Positions 1 to 6,476 of a DNA stretch of 11,679 nt are shown here, piece by piece (position 1 is the first letter of the stretch; every line of letters starts with the position of its first letter). The DNA is from Calditrichota bacterium (lineage in GTDB: Bacteria; Calditrichota; Calditrichia; RBG-13-44-9): NCBI GenBank assembly GCA_016934605.1, contig JAFGSO010000175.1, positions 1 through 11,679 of the forward strand, read 5' to 3'. Under the pieces are notes generated by a model. That model searched no databases, was not told the origin of the DNA, and saw nothing but the letters and a program-made list of their open reading frames with translations. Position numbers and translations under genes: made by a program.

Positions 1-329
1 ATAACCTGCCCCGTTGTCCGGACTGCCACGGCCTTATTCGTCCGGACGTTGTATGGTTCGGGGAATCATTGCCAATGGGGGCTATTCAGGATGCCCATTC
101 CTGTGCCCAAAGAAGCAAGGTATTTCTGATTATAGGGACTTCCGGAGTGGTGGAACCCGCTGCCTCTCTTCCGTTCATTGCCAGATCTGCGGGAGCCTAT
201 CTGGCAGAATTTAATCTTGAACCCACACCACTCAGTGATATCTGTGATGAATGTTTTCATGGAGAGGCAGACAAGCTGCTGCCGGATTTAATTGAAATTC
301 TAACGAAGAAAAAAAATATTTCGCAATGA
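1..329 (+). CDS. cobB: Sir2-family NAD-dependent protein deacylase (sirtuin), C-terminal part only
   Basis: This is the 3' end of a gene that begins left of the window; about 108 residues are visible, read from base 3. Sirtuins remove acetyl or other acyl groups from lysines in the cytoplasm, consuming NAD+. The visible part starts at the second cysteine pair of the structural zinc site (C-P-D-C) and runs into L-I-R-P-D-V-V-W-F-G-E, the family hallmark after the zinc ribbon. It continues through G-T-S-G-V-V-E-P-A-A (NAD-binding loop) and an N-L-E-P-T-P-L-S segment, the usual nucleotide-binding strand near the C-terminus. It ends with the short helix D-K-L-L-P-D-L-I and a lysine-rich tail before TGA. 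Full-length bacterial members are about 230-250 residues, so a bit under half is present. The catalytic histidine and first cysteine pair lie outside the window. The symbol is given by family, and acyl specificity cannot be judged. Confidence 0.9.
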   Translation, partial: NLPRCPDCHGLIRPDVVWFGESLPMGAIQDAHSCAQRSKVFLIIGTSGVVEPAASLPFIARSAGAYLAEFNLEPTPLSDICDECFHGEADKLLPDLIEILTKKKNISQ

Positions 330-335
330 ACAATT

Positions 336-341
336 TATAAT
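336..341 (+). promoter_or_regulatory. Possible -10 element ahead of the TPR lipoprotein gene
   Basis: A perfect TATAAT lies in the 54-nt gap between the sirtuin stop and the lipoprotein start, about 42 nt ahead of the ATG. No convincing -35 hexamer lies 16-18 nt upstream, so this is a weak call. The stretch is A+T-rich, and such a hexamer can occur by chance. Confidence 0.25.
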
Positions 342-383
342 CAATAAAGTACAAGAGCAGAACATCAGTTAACTTAGTACAAT

Positions 384-2591
384 ATGATCCGCATATTACA
401 AATATTAATTATTTTGGTAATTGCTTCAATTCTTCTGGTTTCAAGCTGTGCTTATTATAACACAATGTTCAATGCCGAAAAAAGTTATAATGCCGGTATT
501 GAAATTATTCAGAAAGAACCGGAAAAAGATTCGCATCCACAGGCAAATAAATATTTCGAGGAAACCATCGACAAATGCTGGAAATTAATTGAAATCTATT
601 CAGATAAAAGCAAATATGCAGATGATGCACTCCTTTATATCATTAAGAGTGAATACTATGTCGGTAAATATGCCCAGGCACGGGTCCATACAGATCAGTT
701 CCTGCAGAAGTATCCTGAAAGCGAACTGGTTCCTGAAGCCAATTTATGGTATGGTAAACTTCTATTGAAAGACGGACAGATTCAGAAGGGAAAAGAATAC
801 CTGAACAAAGTGATCAATATTTCCAGTAACAGCCGGTTGAAAGCCGAAGCTTATTATGAACTCGGTAATCTCGCATTTGAAGATGAAAATTATGGCGAAG
901 CTATAAGATATTTCGAAGACGCTTTGAAAGAAAAAATAGATGAACAATATGCTGCCTTCATAAATTATTACCTGGGTGAATCGTATTTTCAGCAGAAAAT
1001 GTTTAAAAAAGCCATAGACTTTTACAAAAAAGTTGAGAAATATTCTCCCAGCCTGGACATTGAATATAAAACAAAGCTGAATTGGGGAAAAAGTTATGCA
1101 CAAACAGATAATTTCCGGGAAGCTGAAGAGACCCTTCGAAAAATGCTCACTGCTCCCCGTTTTAAGGCGTTTATTCCCCAGATAAAAACAGAGCTGGCAA
1201 CGGTCTATTACCTGCAGGATAAAAAACTCGAGGCGGTTGCACTTTATAAAGAAGTTGTTAAAAGTCGTGTTGCAAGTTCTGGAACGGCAGAGGCCAGTTA
1301 CAAACTGGGACAGATTTATGAAAAGGATATCCAGAATATCGATTCCTCTGTTCACTATTATGGAGAAGTAAAAAAAATCTTTTCAAAATACGACAGTATA
1401 GAACAGGCCGAGGATAAATATTTTTTTCTCTCCGAGCTCAAGAAAATACGTGATAATATAAAAAAGGATAAGTTCCTGGTTCACAAACTGGAAAACGATT
1501 CATATTTTCGGGATTCTCTTTATACTGCTCAGTACGAAGATTCAATTCTCCGGCTTTTAGGAAAGAAACCTGTTGTCAGTCAGGAGATGAATCTGACTGA
1601 TCTGGATACCACTAACCTGCTCTATAGTATGACTATTCCGCAACTGGATTCATTGAAACAGGTTATCGGCGATACACTGCAACTGATGACAGATGATACT
1701 CTGAAAACCGTGCTTCAGGATTCTCTGGAAAAGATTAATACATATATGTTATTGAAAGCCCCTAAGACAGAACAAAAGATGGAAAAACGTAAATTACCTC
1801 AGATCAAAGAAGATTTAAAGGAAGCCCGATACCAGTTGGCTCAGTTTTTTCTGCTTCAGACTCAGAATTATGATTCGGCTATTACCCATTATACCTCTTT
1901 CCTTAACAGCTATTCCGATTCGGTCCTGACTCCCAAGGCAATATATTCGCTGTATTATATTTACGATCTTCCCGCTTATATGAATCCCGGGAAGAGAGAT
2001 TCACTGAAGAATATTTTGATAAATGAATACCAGGAAACAGCATTTGCAAGAAAAATAAACCCTGAAAAGACTGTCTCTGTTGCAAGTGCGGATTCTTCGG
2101 ATTCTCTCAAAACAATCGATAAAAATTTATTTATGAGGGCAGAAAGTCTTTATTTTAATCAGGATATCGACAGTGCTCTCACTGTGTATGAGCGGGTTGC
2201 TTCCCTGGATTCTACTTCTATATGGTCTGCAAAAGCACAGCTGGCCAGAGCCTGGATTTATGAAAAAGACCTTAACGATATAGATCGGGCTATCATTGAA
2301 TATACCAAGCTGAAGAATAATTTTCACCAGCCGGAGATGGTAGCACTTGCCTCGAAAAAAGTTCAGCATCCTGCCGCTGAGATCAAAGGTGAAACTCCGG
2401 CGGAACCGATTCCTCAGGATAGTCTCTATTTTGCGCAAACGGCAATCAGTGATTCTACTGAAACAGTCCGTCCTGGAATATCAGATACCGGGGATCCGCA
2501 GCAAGGAGCTTCAACAGACTCGTCACTGCCTTCCGTGAATAAAACGAGGGAATTCCGTGAATGGCGGATCAACAGAATGCTTCAGAATTAA
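384..2591 (+). CDS. Large TPR-repeat lipoprotein, likely periplasm-facing
   Basis: A 735-residue protein, not matched to a named gene. Residues 1-21 form a lipoprotein signal peptide: a short basic start, a long Ile/Leu core, then V-S-S-C with C22 as the lipidated residue. The mature end begins C-A-Y-Y-N-T-M-F-N-A, a style I associate with large TPR lipoproteins of FCB-group bacteria. Degenerate tetratricopeptide helices fill roughly residues 50-345, for example the units around 86-110, 154-180, 193-220 and 266-292. A charged, Asp/Ser-rich linker of about 130 residues follows. Further TPR-like units lie near 480-525 and 580-645, and a Pro/Ser/Asp-rich, low-complexity tail (about 660-720) ends with R-E-F-R-E-W-R-I-N-R. 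TPR lipoproteins such as BamD or SprE/PorW act as scaffolds in outer-membrane assembly or secretion; a similar role here is inference. The ATG is chosen because it gives a complete signal peptide. No clear Shine-Dalgarno precedes it. It is probably co-transcribed with the RlpA gene 27 nt downstream. Confidence 0.88.
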   Translation: MIRILQILIILVIASILLVSSCAYYNTMFNAEKSYNAGIEIIQKEPEKDSHPQANKYFEETIDKCWKLIEIYSDKSKYADDALLYIIKSEYYVGKYAQARVHTDQFLQKYPESELVPEANLWYGKLLLKDGQIQKGKEYLNKVINISSNSRLKAEAYYELGNLAFEDENYGEAIRYFEDALKEKIDEQYAAFINYYLGESYFQQKMFKKAIDFYKKVEKYSPSLDIEYKTKLNWGKSYAQTDNFREAEETLRKMLTAPRFKAFIPQIKTELATVYYLQDKKLEAVALYKEVVKSRVASSGTAEASYKLGQIYEKDIQNIDSSVHYYGEVKKIFSKYDSIEQAEDKYFFLSELKKIRDNIKKDKFLVHKLENDSYFRDSLYTAQYEDSILRLLGKKPVVSQEMNLTDLDTTNLLYSMTIPQLDSLKQVIGDTLQLMTDDTLKTVLQDSLEKINTYMLLKAPKTEQKMEKRKLPQIKEDLKEARYQLAQFFLLQTQNYDSAITHYTSFLNSYSDSVLTPKAIYSLYYIYDLPAYMNPGKRDSLKNILINEYQETAFARKINPEKTVSVASADSSDSLKTIDKNLFMRAESLYFNQDIDSALTVYERVASLDSTSIWSAKAQLARAWIYEKDLNDIDRAIIEYTKLKNNFHQPEMVALASKKVQHPAAEIKGETPAEPIPQDSLYFAQTAISDSTETVRPGISDTGDPQQGASTDSSLPSVNKTREFREWRINRMLQN

Positions 2592-2618
2592 TAGCTTCAT
2601 TTTAATAGATCATGGCCG

Positions 2619-3104
2619 ATGATATCGGTAACGAAAACAAAAATGGCTATCATGTTACTGAGATTTTCATCCCTTTTTTTGCTAATTTTTTGTGCATATT
2701 TCTTAAAATGCTCAACAACAGGACAGGGGAGATTATCGGGACAGGGAACGTCTCATTTACGGGAGTCCCTGCGCAAGGAGCGGATTCAGCCTGCCTCGCA
2801 AAAAGTGATTTATGGTGAAGCATCTTATTATGCCGATGAATTTCATGGACGAAAAACTGCCAATGGTGAAACCTTTGATATGCACGGACTGACCGCAGCA
2901 CATCGTTCATGGCCGTTTGGAACATTATGCCTTGTCACGAATTTGAATAATGACAAGTCGGTAATTGTGAGAATTAACGATCGGGGACCATTTGTGGCGG
3001 GCAGGATCATGGACCTGTCCAAAGGTGCTGCTGAAGCTATCGGTGGAATTTTAGATGGGATTATAAAGGTAAAAATAGAAATTCTGGAAATGCCTTCCGA
3101 ATAA
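2619..3104 (+). CDS. rlpA: RlpA-like double-psi beta-barrel protein, probable septal lytic transglycosylase
   Basis: A 161-residue exported protein. After an N-terminal hydrophobic segment (about residues 13-29), residues 64-142 form the RlpA double-psi beta-barrel: G-E-A-S-Y-Y-A, F-H-G-R-K-T-A-N-G-E, L-T-A-A-H, V-T-N-L and R-I-N-D-R-G-P-F. E84, H95 and D121 align with the conserved acidic/His/Asp positions needed for activity in Pseudomonas RlpA, with the expected 11- and 26-residue spacing. RlpA of P. aeruginosa cleaves peptidoglycan strands lacking stem peptides at the division site. The C-terminal SPOR domain that targets many RlpA proteins to the septum is absent. The lipobox is poor (F-L-K-C31 or L-I-F-C25), so lipidation is uncertain. 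The start is also uncertain: ATGs at 2619, 2643 and 2652 are all in frame, with no strong ribosome site at any. It lies 27 nt after the TPR lipoprotein gene and is likely in the same transcript. Confidence 0.87.
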   Translation: MISVTKTKMAIMLLRFSSLFLLIFCAYFLKCSTTGQGRLSGQGTSHLRESLRKERIQPASQKVIYGEASYYADEFHGRKTANGETFDMHGLTAAHRSWPFGTLCLVTNLNNDKSVIVRINDRGPFVAGRIMDLSKGAAEAIGGILDGIIKVKIEILEMPSE

Positions 3105-3155
3105 TCGGTTCTTTCTGCATTTTTCCTTTCAGTCTTTCATAAAATGAATCTTTCA

Positions 3156-3184
3156 TTGATTTAATTGGGTCAACAATTTAATTT
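3156..3184 (+). promoter_or_regulatory. Weak candidate promoter for trxA
   Basis: TTGATT (3156-3161) and TAATTT (3179-3184) are separated by 17 nt in the 120-nt gap before trxA. The -10 matches the sigma-70 consensus poorly (3 of 6), so this is tentative. The gap length and the strong ribosome site downstream favour a separate trxA promoter somewhere here. Just upstream, TTCAT-AAA-ATGAA-TCT-TTCAT (3136-3156) overlaps the proposed -35 and could be an operator. Confidence 0.25.
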
Positions 3185-3210
3185 TATGTCTGATAAAGAA
3201 TATTCTTAAT

Positions 3211-3216
3211 AAGGAG
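3211..3216 (+). promoter_or_regulatory. Shine-Dalgarno site of trxA
   Basis: AAGGAG lies 8 nt before the trxA ATG, near-ideal spacing. It fixes that start and shows that this organism uses Shine-Dalgarno initiation at some genes. Confidence 0.85.
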
Positions 3217-3224
3217 ATTTTTTT

Positions 3225-3548
3225 ATGTCAAAACCCGTTGAGGTAACAGATACAACCTTTGAAAATGAGGTTATCAAATCAGATAAGCCGGTTATTGTGG
3301 ATTTCTGGGCAGTGTGGTGTGGTCCTTGTAAGATGATCGCTCCTATTCTTGAAGAATTTGCCAGTGAATACGACGGAAAAGTTAAAATAGCCAAGGTAGA
3401 TGTGGATAATAATCCCAATATTGCTGTGAAGTATGGAATACGCAGTATCCCGACTGTCATGTTTTTTAAGGAAGGTAAAATTGTTGATCAGGTAATAGGT
3501 GCGTTACCAAAATCTCATTTTGAGGAAAAACTGGAAAAATTGATTTAA
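3225..3548 (+). CDS. trxA: Thioredoxin
   Basis: A cytosolic dithiol-disulfide reductase of 107 residues, the standard length. It donates electrons to ribonucleotide reductase, peroxiredoxins and other targets after reduction by thioredoxin reductase. The active site W31-C-G-P-C35-K is intact. The buried aspartate is present (V-D26-F-W), as is the cis-proline loop (S-I-P76-T-V). The fold follows the normal order, with V-D-V-D-N-N-P in the middle and a C-terminal helix ending K-L-I. There is no signal peptide, so it is cytoplasmic. The start is set by the AAGGAG site. The gene ends 20 nt before a strong intrinsic terminator, so it is probably transcribed on its own or as the last gene of a unit. 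Confidence 0.97.
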   Translation: MSKPVEVTDTTFENEVIKSDKPVIVDFWAVWCGPCKMIAPILEEFASEYDGKVKIAKVDVDNNPNIAVKYGIRSIPTVMFFKEGKIVDQVIGALPKSHFEEKLEKLI

Positions 3549-3568
3549 CGTTAAAATTTTTAAACATG

Positions 3569-3598
3569 AAAGGGGAGTATGTCAACTCCCCTTTTTTT
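3569..3598 (+). terminator. Rho-independent terminator after trxA
   Basis: AAAGGGGAGT (3569-3578) pairs with ACTCCCCTTT (3585-3594) around a 6-nt loop. This makes a 10-bp stem with a G+C-rich core, leading into a run of seven T (3592-3598). It is the only textbook intrinsic terminator in the window. It lies between trxA and engB and ends only 27 nt before the preferred engB start. Confidence 0.85.
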
Positions 3599-3625
3599 GT
3601 AATGAGAAATTTAAGGTTTTCCGAT

Positions 3626-4246
3626 ATGCTGCAAATAAAAGAAGTTACGTTTGTTAAGAGCATAACCAGTGTAAAGCATCGTCCGAAACCGCTTCTGCCG
3701 GAATTTTCCTTCGCCGGCCGATCAAATGTCGGAAAATCGTCCCTGATTAACTGCCTGCTTAACAGAAATCGACTTGCCAAGGTCAGCAAAAGTCCCGGCA
3801 AAACACAAACACTTAATTATTTTCTGGTCAATCAGCAATTTTTTCTGGTTGATTTACCGGGGTACGGATTTGCTCGGGTACCGCCGGCAGAGCAAAACCG
3901 CTGGAAGCGCATGATAGAGAACTATCTGATAAACAATAAATCTCTCTGCATGCTCTATGTCCTGGTCGATGCCCTGGTGGGACCGAAAAAGAATGATTTC
4001 CAGCTCTTTGAATGGCTTCAATTTGAAGAGATTCCCTATCAATTGATTTTGACTAAAACAGACCGGATTGGCAGACAAAAACAACAACAGCGTGCCGTAG
4101 AATTACGTCAGCTTCTCAATTTAAATAATGTGGATAGCAGGGTTATTCTGTTTTCTTCCAAAACAAAGGCCGGACGGCAGGAACTACTGAATCATATGGC
4201 AGAATGTCTGACTATCTGTAAAACTTATAAAGATGCTTTTTTCTAA
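3626..4246 (+). CDS. engB: Ribosome biogenesis GTPase EngB/YsxC
   Basis: A 206-residue TrmE-Era-EngA-EngB-Septin family GTPase needed for maturation of the large ribosomal subunit. All GTPase motifs are visible: G1 G-R-S-N-V-G-K-S-S (31-39), G2 T60 in S-P-G-K-T, G3 D-L-P-G-Y-G (76-81), G4 T-K-T-D (143-146) and G5 S-S-K (177-179). The start at 3626 is preferred. It gives the family's usual N-terminus (about 25 residues before the F-A-G-R-S-N motif) and the normal length, and AAGG lies 9 nt upstream. In-frame ATGs at 3566 and 3602 would add 20 or 8 residues, and the first falls at the foot of the trxA terminator. No promoter fits between the terminator and the ATG, so expression may depend on read-through or on a promoter at the end of trxA. 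Confidence 0.95.
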   Translation: MLQIKEVTFVKSITSVKHRPKPLLPEFSFAGRSNVGKSSLINCLLNRNRLAKVSKSPGKTQTLNYFLVNQQFFLVDLPGYGFARVPPAEQNRWKRMIENYLINNKSLCMLYVLVDALVGPKKNDFQLFEWLQFEEIPYQLILTKTDRIGRQKQQQRAVELRQLLNLNNVDSRVILFSSKTKAGRQELLNHMAECLTICKTYKDAFF

Positions 4247-4328
4247 TTTTTTATCAACTTGATTTATAAGGCAATATTTCACAGATTAATTATAAATAAA
4301 TGATTCATAAAAAATATACAGGGGATTT

Positions 4329-5273
4329 ATGAAAATTTTAATCAGCGACAAATCATCTCCGGAATGTGCAAAAGTGTTGCGGGATGCCGGACATACTGTG
4401 GATGAAAAATTTGGTATTTCTCCGGAAGAATTGAAATCTGTTATTGGGAATTATGATGGTCTGATCGTCAGAAGTGCAACCAAAGTGACTCCTGAGATCA
4501 TCAATGCCGCGAAAAAACTGAAGGTTATTGGTCGTGCCGGATCCGGTGTTGATAATATTGATGTGAAAGCGGCCAATGAAAAAGACATTGTAGTGATGAA
4601 CACGCCCGGGGCCAACACCAATGCCGTTGTGGAATTAACCCTGTCTTATCTTCTGGGCATCAGCAGACATCTTTATACTGCATCGGCTACCATGAAAGAA
4701 GGCAAATGGGAAAAGAAAAAGCTGGTAGGAAGAGAGGTACTGGGAAAGGTACTTGGTGTTGTGGGTTACGGAAAAATCGGCCGTCAGGTTTCCATAAAAG
4801 CCAGTTGCCTTGGAATGGAAGTAATATGCTATGATCCGTTTGTTGGAAGAGACATTATCGACCAGTTTGGAGTTAAACTGGTGGCGGATATGGATGAGCT
4901 GCTAAAAAAAGCAGATTATATTACGATTCATGTTCCCAAGACCTCCGAAACGACTGATCTGATCAACAAGGAAACCTTCCAGAAAATGAAAAAGGGCGTT
5001 TTCTTTATCAACTGTGCCCGTGGAGGTATTGTTAATGAGGCAGATCTATTGTGGGCTCTTAATGAGGAGGTTGTAGCAGCGGCAGGAATCGATGTATTCG
5101 GGGATGAGCCGCCTGGAGCTACCGATCTGATCAAGCATCCCAAAGTAATGTGTACCCCGCATATCGGAGCTTCCACAGTGGAAGCCCAGGAAAATGTTGG
5201 TACTTTAATTGCCCAACAATTTGTTGATATGTTTGCCGGTAAAGAAATCCGCAATGTGGTGAAGCCCCGCTGA
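4329..5273 (+). CDS. serA: D-3-phosphoglycerate dehydrogenase, short form without ACT domain
   Basis: A 314-residue NAD-dependent D-2-hydroxyacid dehydrogenase. Best reading: oxidation of 3-phosphoglycerate to 3-phosphohydroxypyruvate, the first step of serine synthesis. Features in order: substrate loop V-R-S-A-T-K-V-T (47-54); G-R-A-G-S-G-V-D-N-I-D (68-78), strongly SerA-like; the nucleotide-binding fold with G-Y-G-K-I-G (146-151) and D169 for NAD; and catalytic R231 (C-A-R-G-G), E260 (G-D-E-P-P) and H278 (P-H-I-G-A-S-T). It stops right after the substrate domain closes (N-V-V-K-P-R). The ACT and intervening domains that give serine feedback inhibition in longer SerA proteins are absent, so serine control through ACT is not expected. 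AGGGG lies 4 nt before the ATG. A related hydroxypyruvate or glyoxylate reductase cannot be excluded. It lies upstream of the PLP synthase genes, whose product serves the serine pathway. Confidence 0.85.
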   Translation: MKILISDKSSPECAKVLRDAGHTVDEKFGISPEELKSVIGNYDGLIVRSATKVTPEIINAAKKLKVIGRAGSGVDNIDVKAANEKDIVVMNTPGANTNAVVELTLSYLLGISRHLYTASATMKEGKWEKKKLVGREVLGKVLGVVGYGKIGRQVSIKASCLGMEVICYDPFVGRDIIDQFGVKLVADMDELLKKADYITIHVPKTSETTDLINKETFQKMKKGVFFINCARGGIVNEADLLWALNEEVVAAAGIDVFGDEPPGATDLIKHPKVMCTPHIGASTVEAQENVGTLIAQQFVDMFAGKEIRNVVKPR

Positions 5274-5285
5274 CAAAATCAACTA

Positions 5286-5301
5286 TCTTTTCCGGAAAAG
5301 A
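5286..5301. repeat. 16-bp perfect palindrome after serA
   Basis: TCTTTTCCGGAAAAGA reads identically on both strands and begins 12 nt after the serA stop. With no spacer it is a poor hairpin terminator and has no T-run. It looks more like a protein-binding dyad or a chance A+T-rich palindrome. Confidence 0.45.
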
Positions 5302-5377
5302 GGCTGGATCAAAAGTCAAAATATGTGTATAAATATAAATATCGCTTTTCAGAATGCCCTTATTAACCCACCACCAA

Positions 5378-5402
5378 CCCCCTCTCTTGTCAAGAGAAAG
5401 GG
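5378..5402. repeat. Imperfect hairpin, possible interspersed extragenic repeat
   Basis: CCCCC-TCTCTTG-T-CAAGAGA-AA-GGG: seven-base arms are centred on 5390, flanked by a C-run and a G-run that can extend the pairing past a two-base bulge. A second G-run and purine-rich tail follow (to about 5415). The pyrimidine-rich left half and purine-rich right half resemble small extragenic hairpin repeats scattered in many bacterial genomes. Only one copy is in this window, so repeat status is unproven. Confidence 0.4.
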
Positions 5403-5424
5403 CGAAGGGGAAGAGTTTCTTCGA

Positions 5425-5442
5425 ATTCCGAATATTCGGAAT
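5425..5442. repeat. 18-bp perfect palindrome upstream of pdxS
   Basis: ATTCCGAATATTCGGAAT is a perfect dyad centred between 5433 and 5434, about 83 nt upstream of the proposed pdxS -35. Its length and position suit an operator for a dimeric regulator, possibly of pdxST or of serA mRNA 3' processing. The assignment is inference. Confidence 0.5.
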
Positions 5443-5524
5443 ATTGTATATTATTTCGTAATATTTGACTTTTGATACAGCCCCTTTTTCAATTTTGCGA
5501 TATCGATTGTATTTTTCAATGAAC

Positions 5525-5553
5525 TTGCATTCTATTCAGAGGTAAAATATATT
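5525..5553 (+). promoter_or_regulatory. Candidate sigma-70-type promoter of pdxST
   Basis: TTGCAT (5525-5530) and TATATT (5548-5553) are separated by exactly 17 nt, and the -10 matches consensus at 5 of 6 positions. Transcription would start near 5560, giving a short leader carrying the Shine-Dalgarno site. This also argues against translation starting from the TTG at 5553, which is inside the -10. Confidence 0.45.
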
Positions 5554-5567
5554 TGAGCGCAAGATTG

Positions 5568-5575
5568 AAGGAGGA
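5568..5575 (+). promoter_or_regulatory. Shine-Dalgarno site that fixes the pdxS start
   Basis: AAGGAGGA, an almost full anti-16S match, lies 7 nt before the ATG at 5583. It selects this start over an in-frame TTG at 5553. Confidence 0.85.
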
Positions 5576-5582
5576 TGACCGA

Positions 5583-6470
5583 ATGCTGTTCGAAGATAAG
5601 AATTATAAACTCAAAATTGGCCTTGCTGAAATGCTGAAGGGTGGGGTTATCATGGATGTGACCACCGCAGAACAGGCCAAAATAGCCGAGGAAGCCGGAG
5701 CAGTCGCCGTCATGGCACTGGAACGGATTCCGGCCGATATTCGTGCCCAGGGCGGCGTTGCCCGCATGACTGATCCCAAGCTGATTAAAGAAATACAGAA
5801 AGCGGTATCAATTCCTGTTATGGCAAAGTGCCGGATCGGTCATTTTGCAGAAGCACAGATTTTGGAATCGCTGGGTGTGGATTTTATAGATGAGAGTGAA
5901 GTACTCACTCCTGCCGATGAAGAATATCATATTGACAAACATTCTTTTAAAATTCCCTTTGTCTGTGGCTGTCGCAATATCGGCGAGGCATTGAGACGGA
6001 TTGGTGAAGGAGCCGCACTACTCAGGACAAAAGGCGAAGCAGGAACAGGTAATATCGTGGAGGCTGTCCGCCATATGCGTGCTGTTCAGAGAGAAATTAA
6101 ACATATTACTACCCTGGGAAACGAAGAACTGGTCGGTTACGGTAAGTCTATCGGAGCACCAGTTGAAGTTATTTCCTATGTAAAACGTGAAGGAAAATTA
6201 CCGGTCCCGAACTTTGCAGCCGGTGGTATTGCCACCCCTGCAGATGCATCCCTGATGATGCAACTGGGCGCTGAATCTGTTTTCGTGGGAAGTGGCATTT
6301 TTAAATCATCTGAACCGGAAAGACGAGCTAAAGCTATTGTCCGCACCACCACTCATTATCTCGATTTTGACATTGTCGCTAAGGAATCAGAGGATCTTAA
6401 AGAACCGATGAAGGGAATTGACATCAAGGAAATTCCGGAGGAGCAGTTACTTCAGACCCGAGGTTGGTAG
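5583..6470 (+). CDS. pdxS: Pyridoxal 5'-phosphate synthase, lyase subunit PdxS
   Basis: The synthase subunit of the DXP-independent vitamin B6 pathway. It combines ribose 5-phosphate (or ribulose 5-phosphate), glyceraldehyde 3-phosphate and ammonia from PdxT into pyridoxal 5'-phosphate. At 295 residues it has the family's standard length. The (beta/alpha)8 barrel carries G-G-V-I-M-D25, the Schiff-base lysine K82 (M-A-K-C-R-I-G-H) and the second catalytic lysine K150 (R-T-K-G-E-A-G-T-G-N). These correspond to D24, K81 and K149 of the Bacillus enzyme with a one-residue shift. F-A-A-G-G-I-A-T-P-A-D and V-F-V-G-S-G-I-F near the C-terminus form the phosphate site. The start at 5583 is set by the upstream AAGGAGGA. 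The stop is 6 nt before pdxT, so the two are co-transcribed and probably translationally linked. Confidence 0.98.
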   Translation: MLFEDKNYKLKIGLAEMLKGGVIMDVTTAEQAKIAEEAGAVAVMALERIPADIRAQGGVARMTDPKLIKEIQKAVSIPVMAKCRIGHFAEAQILESLGVDFIDESEVLTPADEEYHIDKHSFKIPFVCGCRNIGEALRRIGEGAALLRTKGEAGTGNIVEAVRHMRAVQREIKHITTLGNEELVGYGKSIGAPVEVISYVKREGKLPVPNFAAGGIATPADASLMMQLGAESVFVGSGIFKSSEPERRAKAIVRTTTHYLDFDIVAKESEDLKEPMKGIDIKEIPEEQLLQTRGW

Positions 6471-6476
6471 TTACTG

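Noticed and set aside
762..1355. 197-codon open frame on the minus strand inside the TPR lipoprotein gene
   Set aside because: It is antisense to a well-supported coding region, its Phe/Ile-rich composition is typical of a reversed Lys/Glu-rich gene, and no recognisable motif or ribosome site is present.
2612..2818. 68-codon frame starting at an ATG just before rlpA
   Set aside because: It overlaps the RlpA signal and linker region in another frame and ends without a domain, while the RlpA frame carries the conserved catalytic motifs.
3579..3602. Seven-codon mini-ORF (M-S-T-P-L-F-L) inside the trxA terminator, with AGGGG in front and its TAA overlapping an ATG at 3602
   Set aside because: It looks like a leader peptide coupled to engB, but its bases are fully explained by the terminator stem and T-run, and the Shine-Dalgarno-like bases would be locked in the hairpin.
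3566..3625. N-terminal extension of EngB from the upstream ATG at 3566
   Set aside because: It would encode 20 extra residues through the terminator hairpin and T-run; the family's usual N-terminus and length fit the ATG at 3626.
4224..4270. CTTATAAA / TTTATAAG inverted repeat at the end of engB as a terminator
   Set aside because: The loop would be about 31 nt, the stem is A+T-only apart from one pair, and no T-run follows.
5553..5582. TTG start adding 10 residues to PdxS
   Set aside because: The TTG overlaps the likely -10 element, the extension would translate through the strong Shine-Dalgarno site, and the ATG at 5583 gives the exact family length and residue numbering.
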